Part shown: positions 58,722 through 64,000 of the stretch, piece after piece
Layout: the number at the start of each line of letters is the position of its first letter
Position numbering within the stretch: position 1 is the first letter of the stretch
Assembly: GCF_024437735.1 (NCBI RefSeq)
Contig: NZ_JANFQO010000018.1
Location: 42,825 to 106,824 of the forward strand
DNA length: 64,000 bases
Reading direction: 5' to 3'
From: Tahibacter harae
Lineage (GTDB): Bacteria > Pseudomonadota > Gammaproteobacteria > Xanthomonadales > Rhodanobacteraceae
Notes under the pieces: generated by a model
Told to the model about the DNA's origin: nothing
Databases searched by the model: none
Seen by the model: the letters and a program-made list of their open reading frames with translations, nothing else
Position numbers and translations under genes: made by a program

Positions 58722-59992
58722 TAACGGGTATCCGGTTGCTTGGACGGCTGTACCGCCTCGTCGCTCTTGAACCACAGCATGATGCCGTCGCCGAGCCGAC
58801 GCATGAAACCGCCTTCAGGGTACTCCTGCAAGGCCACGATGGGACGTTCGACCAAAGGCTTGCCGTCCAGGGTGATGCGCAGCGTGCCCACGTTCTGCCC
58901 CTTGGTATACGGGGCGACGAAGCGGCCCGGCACGTCCATCGCCGCCTTGAGATCGGCGTAGCGGCCGCGCGGCAGGGTGACCAGCACATCCTCGCTCACG
59001 CCCAGCGCAATGGTGTCGGCCTGGCCTTTCCACAAGGTGGGCTCGGCCACCGGCTTGTCGGCGCTGTACAGCTTGTGGGTTTCGTAGAAGCGGAAGCCGT
59101 AGTTGAGCAGTTCCTGGGTCATGTCGGCGCGGACTTTCTCGCCCTTGGTGCCCATGACCACGGTGATAAGGCGCTCGTTGTCGCGCTTGGCCGAGGCCGC
59201 CAGGCAAAAGCCGGCGCCGGAGTGGTGGCCGGTCTTGATGCCGTCGACCGCGGCGTCGCGCCAGAGCAGCGCGTTGCGGTTGTGCTGCTTGATGCCGTTC
59301 CACTCGAACTCCTTGATCGCGTAGATCTTGTAGTCCTCGGGAAAGTCGCGGATCAGGGCCCGCGACAGGGTCGCGATATCGTGCGCCGTGGTGTAGTGCT
59401 CCGGCGCGGACAGGCCGCTGGCGTTGACGAAGTGGGTGTTGCTCAGGCCCAGGCGCTTGGCGTACTCGTTCATGAGGTCGGCGAACACCGCCTCGGAGCC
59501 GGCCAGGTGCTCGGCCAGGGCGATGGCCGAGTCGTTGCCCGACTGCACGATCATGCCCATCAGCAGGTCGTGCAGCTTCACCTTGGAATTCAGCGCCAGG
59601 AAGCTGGTGGAGCCGTCGGTGCCGGCACCGCCGCCGCGCCAGGCGTTCTCGCTGATGAAGACCTCGTCGTCGGGCTTGACCTTGCCTGCGGCAAGCTCGG
59701 CCGAGACCACGTAGGAAGTCATGATCTTGGTGATGGAGGCCGGTTCCACGCGCTCGTCGGGATTGCTGGAGGCGAGGATCTGGCCGGTGTTGTAGTCCAT
59801 CAGCACCCAGCTCTTCGCGTCCAGGGTCGGCGGCGGCGGCATGGGCGCATTGATCGCCGCGGGCGTGGGCGCGGCCGGCTTGGGCGTGGCGGGCGTGGGT
59901 GTGGGCGTCTGCGCCGCGGCGAGGCCGGCGCAGGCGGTGAGCAGGACGGTGGCAAGCAGATTCAAGCGATACGACATGGTTTTTCCGTACAT
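58721..59992 (-). CDS. dacC: D-alanyl-D-alanine carboxypeptidase (PBP5/6 family)
   Basis: A 423-residue penicillin-binding protein that removes the terminal D-Ala from peptidoglycan stem peptides. A signal peptide (near LAAA/QTP) precedes a Pro/Thr/Ala linker. The active-site motifs are SITK (Ser86-Lys89), SGND and KTG (GIKTGHHSG). A beta-sandwich PBP5 C-terminal domain ends in an amphipathic segment (RLGDGIMLWFK) that likely anchors it to the membrane. Starts at 59992 or 59977 are possible. It sits 28 bases after rlpA. Confidence 0.94.
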   Translation of the reverse strand: MYGKTMSYRLNLLATVLLTACAGLAAAQTPTPTPATPKPAAPTPAAINAPMPPPPTLDAKSWVLMDYNTGQILASSNPDERVEPASITKIMTSYVVSAELAAGKVKPDDEVFISENAWRGGGAGTDGSTSFLALNSKVKLHDLLMGMIVQSGNDSAIALAEHLAGSEAVFADLMNEYAKRLGLSNTHFVNASGLSAPEHYTTAHDIATLSRALIRDFPEDYKIYAIKEFEWNGIKQHNRNALLWRDAAVDGIKTGHHSGAGFCLAASAKRDNERLITVVMGTKGEKVRADMTQELLNYGFRFYETHKLYSADKPVAEPTLWKGQADTIALGVSEDVLVTLPRGRYADLKAAMDVPGRFVAPYTKGQNVGTLRITLDGKPLVERPIVALQEYPEGGFMRRLGDGIMLWFKSDEAVQPSKQPDTR

Positions 59993-60020
59993 GGGGCCTG
60001 CGCAGCGGCAGGCGTCAGGA

Positions 60021-61022
60021 TCAATCGATGGCGACCCGGGCTTCGCCCAGGCCCAAACGGCGCAGTTCTTCGGTCAGGCGGTCGGCCTCGTCCACGTCGC
60101 GCAGCGGGCCCAGGCGTACCCGGCGCACGCTGCGGCCGTTGACCGACGCCTCCACCACACGCACTTCGCCCAGCTTGGCCGCCGCCACGCGCTGGGCGGC
60201 GCGGTCGGCATTGGCCTGTTCGCCGAACGCGCCGATCTGCAGGTAGATGCGTGGCTGCTCGGCGGAATCCGGCGCGCCGTCGCCGGACGCCGCGGTGCCG
60301 GCCACGGCCGGTGCGGGATTCTGCAGCGGCGCGGCCGGCCTGGGTGCCGGCCGCGGCGGCGTGCGCGCGGGGCTGGCGGCGGCGGTGCGGACTTCCGGCT
60401 CGGCCTCGCCCGGCATCAGCGCGCGCACTTCGACCAGGCCGGTGCCCTTGGGCCACACGCCGATCTTCACCGCCGCGGCGTAGGACAGGTCGATCAGGCG
60501 GTTGTCGTGGAACGGGCCGCGGTCGTTCACGCGCACGATGACACTTTTTCCGTTTTCGAGATTGGTCACGCGCGCCCAGCTGGGCAGCGGCAGCGACTTG
60601 TGCGCGGCGCTGAACTGGTACATGTCGTACGGCTCGAAGCTGGACGTCATGTAGCCGTGGAACTTGTTGCCGTACCAGGAGGAAATGCCGCGCTCGACAT
60701 AGCCGCGCGCGCTGGGCAGCACGGTGTAGTTGCGGCCGAGCACGTTGTAGGGCGAGCGGTTGCCGTAGCGCGACAGCGGCTCGGGCCGCGGCACGGGTTC
60801 GGGTATGCGGCTGACATCGATGGTTTCGGCGGGGCCGTCGTCGTGGGTCTGGCGATAGCGTTCGGCCTGGCTGAGGCTGGTTTCCGGCACGGATGTAGCG
60901 GTTTGCGGCGCCGGGCGGGCGGCGGGCGGGCGCGAAGCCGCCGGACGCTGTCCCGGCCTGGGCTTGTTGCCGGCGCAGCCGGCCAGCGCCACCACCGCCA
61001 GCAGCAGGACGGCGCGCTTCAT
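60021..61022 (-). CDS. rlpA: Septal/periplasmic lytic transglycosylase-family lipoprotein RlpA
   Basis: A 333-residue outer-membrane lipoprotein (lipobox ALAGC). A Pro/Ala-rich linker leads to the double-psi beta-barrel RlpA domain: GISSWYGNKFHGYMTSS, then NGKSVIVRVNDRGPFHDNRLIDLS, with the conserved Asp/His region. After a second Pro-rich linker a SPOR domain (about 255-333, IYLQIGAFGEQANADRAAQR) should bind denuded glycan at septa. Some RlpA proteins cleave naked glycan strands. The start codon overlaps the mltB stop (ATGA). Confidence 0.94.
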   Translation of the reverse strand: MKRAVLLLAVVALAGCAGNKPRPGQRPAASRPPAARPAPQTATSVPETSLSQAERYRQTHDDGPAETIDVSRIPEPVPRPEPLSRYGNRSPYNVLGRNYTVLPSARGYVERGISSWYGNKFHGYMTSSFEPYDMYQFSAAHKSLPLPSWARVTNLENGKSVIVRVNDRGPFHDNRLIDLSYAAAVKIGVWPKGTGLVEVRALMPGEAEPEVRTAAASPARTPPRPAPRPAAPLQNPAPAVAGTAASGDGAPDSAEQPRIYLQIGAFGEQANADRAAQRVAAAKLGEVRVVEASVNGRSVRRVRLGPLRDVDEADRLTEELRRLGLGEARVAID

Positions 61023-62026
61023 GGGCCTGCCGCCGCATCGCCGGCGGCGATGGCCTCGGCCAGCTGCTTGACCGCCATGGCGTACATGGGACTGCGGTTG
61101 TAGCGCGTGATGACGTAGAAATTCTGGAAGGTGATCCAGTATTCCGGGCCGCTGTCGCCTTCCAGCTTCAGCAGGGTGGCCGGACGCTGCGGATCCAGCG
61201 CGGCGTCCACGCTGTAGCCCCAGGCGGTGAGCTGTTCCAGCGGATACACCGGCTCGCTGTTGGCCGGCGTGATGGTGCGGGCATCCGGCGCCAGCTGGGC
61301 GCGCAGCGCGACCGGGCCTTCCGGTTCCCAGCCATGGCCCTGGAAATAGCTGGCCACGCTGGCGACGATGTCGGGCTTGGAATTCCACAGGTCGATGCGC
61401 TCGTCGCCGTCGTAGTCGCGGGCGAAGCGCGCGATCGAGGTCGGCATGAACTGGCCCCAGCCCATGGCGCCGGCATAGGAGCCGCGCAGTTCCTCGATGG
61501 GATAGGCCAGGTGGCCGTCGTTGAGGCGCAGCAGCTGGGACAGCTGTTCGCGGAAGAATTTTTCCCGCGGCGGGTAGTGGAAGGCCAGGGTGGTCAGGGC
61601 GTCGAGCACCTTGTACTTGCCGGTGATGCGGCCGTAGCTGGTTTCCACGCCGATGATGGCGACGATGATGCTGGGGGAAACCTGGTATTCGGCGGCGACG
61701 CGGTCGATCAGGTCGCGATTGTCGCGGTAGAAGGCGATGCCGGATTCGCGCCGCGCATCGGTGAGGAAGATGGGCCGGTATTCCTTCCACGGCTTGACCT
61801 TTTCGGCCGGCCGGGAAATCGCGTCGATGATGCTCTGCTGGTATTCGGCCTTGGCCAGTATGGCCAGTACCGCGTCGGCGGCGAGGCCGTGATCGCGGGC
61901 CAGTTCCGCGGCGAAATCCTGCTGCGCCTGGCGGGAGTCGGCGGCGGACGGCGAAACCGGGGCGGCGGCGGAAATGGCGGGCAGCGCACTCGCCAGAGCG
62001 AAAAGAACTCGAAAAAACACGGGCAT
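61019..62026 (-). CDS. mltB: Membrane-bound lytic murein transglycosylase B
   Basis: A 335-residue glycosidase that cleaves peptidoglycan between MurNAc and GlcNAc. The signal peptide ends near ISAA/APV and has no lipobox, so this version is soluble or membrane-associated. The catalytic Glu lies in IIGVETSYGRITGKYK. SYAGAMGWGQFMPTS and the IDLWNSKPDIVASVASYF segment are family signatures. ATG 62026 is preferred to 62053 because it starts the signal peptide. rlpA overlaps its end. Confidence 0.94.
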   Translation of the reverse strand: MPVFFRVLFALASALPAISAAAPVSPSAADSRQAQQDFAAELARDHGLAADAVLAILAKAEYQQSIIDAISRPAEKVKPWKEYRPIFLTDARRESGIAFYRDNRDLIDRVAAEYQVSPSIIVAIIGVETSYGRITGKYKVLDALTTLAFHYPPREKFFREQLSQLLRLNDGHLAYPIEELRGSYAGAMGWGQFMPTSIARFARDYDGDERIDLWNSKPDIVASVASYFQGHGWEPEGPVALRAQLAPDARTITPANSEPVYPLEQLTAWGYSVDAALDPQRPATLLKLEGDSGPEYWITFQNFYVITRYNRSPMYAMAVKQLAEAIAAGDAAAGP

Positions 62027-62193
62027 CGATAGCGCCTGGCCAGCGTGGGGCAAACGGGTGCTAGGTTAGCACGCACATGGCAGGGCGTATCCCGCGGCTG
62101 GGTCGCGGTTCAGCTTGCGGCGCGGCCCGTTTTGCTAGCCGGCGGCGGGAATTGCGGCGGCGGAAAACGCCGCGGCGCAGGTTGAAAAACGTG

Positions 62194-62637
62194 CTAGCGC
62201 GTCAAGCGGAAACTGGCGGCCTTTTCCCACAGCGATTTGATGTTGTCGCGCCAGCGCTGACCCGCCGGCGGCGGTTCCGGCGGCCCCTGGGTCGGCTCGG
62301 CCTTGGGCGTGCTGGCGAGATTGCCTTCCTGGGCGTAGCGCAGGGCTTCGATCGCCAGCCGGTCCCAGCGCAGGAAGCTCGCCACCGGCACCAGCACCCA
62401 GGGACTGCGTTCGGTGGGCTGGCCCAGCGGCGCCCAGGCGCTGGCGCCGGGCAGGGCCAGGGCCTGTTCGCGCGCGCGGCCCTGCAGGCGGAAGGCCATG
62501 CCGGGCAGCATGTAGAACAGGAACGGCGTGCCGTTGATCTGTACTGCGGGCTTGCCGTACTGGGTGGTGGAGGTGGCGTCGTGCTGCCGGGTCATGAACT
62601 CGGCGATGGTGTCGTAGCGCGTGCGGGCATTGGCCAT
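62194..62637 (-). CDS. Hypothetical protein between rodA and mltB
   Basis: A 147-residue protein beginning ANARTRYDTIAEFM. It has a compact beta-rich middle (YGKPAVQINGTPFLFYMLPG), a conserved-looking WAPLGQPTERSPWVLVP and a Pro-rich segment before a basic helical tail. There is no signal peptide. The N-terminal half vaguely resembles the TfoX/MmcQ fold, but I cannot confirm this. Its place inside the elongation block suggests co-expression with rodA. ATG 62637 avoids 11 unlikely upstream residues. Confidence 0.7.
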   Translation of the reverse strand: MANARTRYDTIAEFMTRQHDATSTTQYGKPAVQINGTPFLFYMLPGMAFRLQGRAREQALALPGASAWAPLGQPTERSPWVLVPVASFLRWDRLAIEALRYAQEGNLASTPKAEPTQGPPEPPPAGQRWRDNIKSLWEKAASFRLTR

Positions 62638-62755
62638 GGCCGGTGCAGCTCCCTGTTGGCGTGGCCTCATGCTACGCCGATTCGGCGGCAGCGGCCTGTA
62701 ACGGATGGGCTGGATCGGCCAGCAGCTTCAGGGTGCGGCGCCGCAGGCTGTCCGC

Positions 62756-63871
62756 TCAGCGCACCAGCTTGCGGTGCGCATGAATGGACATCAGCACGCC
62801 GAAGCCGGTGAGCAGGCTCACCACCGACGTGCCGCCGTAGCTGACCAGGGGCAGCGGCACGCCGACCACGGGCAGCAGCCCCGTGATCATGCCGCCGTTG
62901 ACCATGACGTAGACGAAGAACGACATGCCGATGGCGCCGGCCAGCAGGCGCGAATAGGTGTCCTTGGCATTGGCCGCGATCCACAGGCTGCGGCCGATGA
63001 TGAAGATGTACAGCGAGATCAGCAGCAGCACGCCGATCAGGCCGAATTCCTCGCTGAACACGGAAAAGACGAAGTCGGTAGTGTGCTCGGGCAGGAATTC
63101 CAGGCGCGACTGGCTGCCCTCGTGCCAGCCCTTGCCGAAGATGCCGCCGGCGCCGACGGCGATCTCCGACTGGATGATGTGCCAGCCGTTGCCCAGCGGG
63201 TCGGATTCCGGGTCCATGAACATGCGCACGCGATTGCGCTGGTATTCGTGCAGGAAATGCCAGGCCACCGGCGCGGCCGCCGCGGCGACGCCGATCAGCC
63301 CGCCGATGCGCCACCAGGACAGGCCGGAAAGAAACAGCGCAAACGCGCCGCTGGCGGCGACCAGCAGCGAGGTGCCCAGGTCCGGCTGTTCGGCGATCAG
63401 GCCGGCGGGTATGCCGATGATGACCGCGACCATGAACAGGTCGCGCCAGTCCGGCGGCAGGGTGCGCGCGTGCAGGTACCAGGCCACCATCATGGGCGTG
63501 GCCAGCTTGAGCAGTTCCGAGGGCTGGAAGCGCACGAATTTCAGGTCCAGCCAGCGGTTGGAGCCGCGCCCTTCGCCGAACAGTTCCACCAGCACCAGCA
63601 GCACCACGCCGACGGCGTAGAACCACGGCGTCCAGTTGCGCAGGGTGGCCGGCGGTATGCGCGACATCGCCACCAGGGCCATGCCGCCCATCAGGAAGCG
63701 CGCGCCCTGGTTGAGCACGATGCCGGCATCCTTGTCGCCGGCGCTGTACAGCGTGATAAGGCCTATGCAGGCGACCAGCACCAGGGCCAGCAGCAGCGGC
63801 AGGTCCACCCGCGGCCGGCGCAGCTGGCGCAGGGCGGCGGCGGCGAGCCGGTCGAGACGGGTGTCGATCAT
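62756..63871 (-). CDS. rodA: Rod-shape SEDS peptidoglycan glycosyltransferase RodA
   Basis: A 371-residue polytopic membrane protein with about ten helices. It polymerises lipid II during cell elongation with PBP2. Signature segments are the LKFVRFQPSELLKLATP loop, AEQPDLGTSLLVAASG with the conserved Asp, and HIIQSEIAVGAGGIFGKGW. LPEHTTDFVFSVFSEEFGL and the C-terminal GVPLPLVSYGGTSVVSLL are also typical. The start overlaps the upstream mrdA stop codon (ATGA). Confidence 0.96.
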   Translation of the reverse strand: MIDTRLDRLAAAALRQLRRPRVDLPLLLALVLVACIGLITLYSAGDKDAGIVLNQGARFLMGGMALVAMSRIPPATLRNWTPWFYAVGVVLLVLVELFGEGRGSNRWLDLKFVRFQPSELLKLATPMMVAWYLHARTLPPDWRDLFMVAVIIGIPAGLIAEQPDLGTSLLVAASGAFALFLSGLSWWRIGGLIGVAAAAAPVAWHFLHEYQRNRVRMFMDPESDPLGNGWHIIQSEIAVGAGGIFGKGWHEGSQSRLEFLPEHTTDFVFSVFSEEFGLIGVLLLISLYIFIIGRSLWIAANAKDTYSRLLAGAIGMSFFVYVMVNGGMITGLLPVVGVPLPLVSYGGTSVVSLLTGFGVLMSIHAHRKLVR

Positions 63872-64000
63872 CGGTTCGTCTCCGTGGCGGGCGCGGCGGA
63901 CGGCGGGGCTGCCGCAGGCGCGGCGGGCGGCGTCAGGCGCACCGCGCCCGGCAGCGCCGCCGGCGCAACCACCGGCCGCGCGGCCGGCTGGGTGGCCGAC
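63868..64000 (-). CDS. mrdA: C-terminal end of the gene upstream of rodA, probably PBP2 (mrdA); cut by window edge
   Basis: Only the last 43 codons are visible. They encode an Ala/Pro-rich tail (ending AAPATETNR) whose stop codon overlaps the rodA start. The identity is inferred from position. In this group mrdA directly precedes rodA, and PBP2 often has a low-complexity C-terminal extension. No catalytic motif is inside the window. Confidence 0.65.
   Translation of the reverse strand, partial: SATQPAARPVVAPAALPGAVRLTPPAAPAAAPPSAAPATETNR

Noticed and set aside
1..64000. tRNA, rRNA, insertion sequences and prophage genes
   Set aside because: None recognised on either strand by reading. Very short or divergent RNAs could have been missed without a covariance search.

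Overview
The window is a 64 kb chromosomal segment of a very GC-rich Gammaproteobacterium. It most likely belongs to the Xanthomonadales/Lysobacterales, near the Rhodanobacteraceae. I infer this from the block mrdA-rodA-(hypothetical)-mltB-rlpA-dacC-ybeD-lipB-lipA-prc, the AlkA/Ogt, YpfJ, DUF4124 and DUF1761 families, a glutaredoxin-IscA-rhodanese fusion, and IFASGFE/FATSFE motifs on secreted enzymes. No rRNA, tRNA, CRISPR, prophage or insertion sequence was recognised.

Layout. 0-7 kb: a membrane-fusion protein cut by the window edge, rsgA, an orphan RND adaptor lipoprotein, alaA overlapping a GDSL esterase, and an LpxH-like phosphoesterase. 7-13.3 kb: two large exported proteins on the minus strand, a subtilase and an OmpA protein with Ig-like repeats. 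13.6-20.3 kb: mixed metabolism (Grx fusion, AMP nucleosidase-like protein, AraC regulator, HCCA isomerase, threonine aldolase, DUF4124 protein). 20.27-21.48 kb: a non-coding array of six 93-bp units that end in paired DnaA-box-like sites. 21.5-26 kb: alkylation repair (ogt, alkA) with an SDR, then ypfJ and a YhhN-type lysoplasmalogenase. 26-31 kb: a secreted GH18 enzyme, an exported DJ-1 protein and a two-component system.

31-41 kb is a small-molecule detoxification/redox neighbourhood: an epimerase-like dehydrogenase, an alpha/beta hydrolase, a GFA protein, a methyltransferase, an ArsR regulator divergent from an SDR across a perfect palindrome, an AraC regulator divergent from another SDR, two tandem isochorismatase-like hydrolases and an OsmC protein. 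40.9-45 kb holds a split B12-dependent ribonucleotide reductase (nrdJa, nrdJb) with a histone H1-like gene between the two halves. 45.5-54.2 kb holds degQ, a PstS-like protein, a HAD phosphatase, an M17 aminopeptidase and a transmembrane Ser/Thr kinase with a repeat-rich C-terminal half.

54.5-64 kb is one minus-strand run of overlapping genes for cell elongation, peptidoglycan trimming and lipoate synthesis. Only two T-tract terminators were seen. Many other genes end in long perfect GC hairpins without a T tract. GGGATTCGGGATTC-type repeats are scattered through intergenic DNA. The three observations most worth following up are the DnaA-box-like repeat array, the interrupted nrdJ locus and the GFE-type motif on secreted enzymes.
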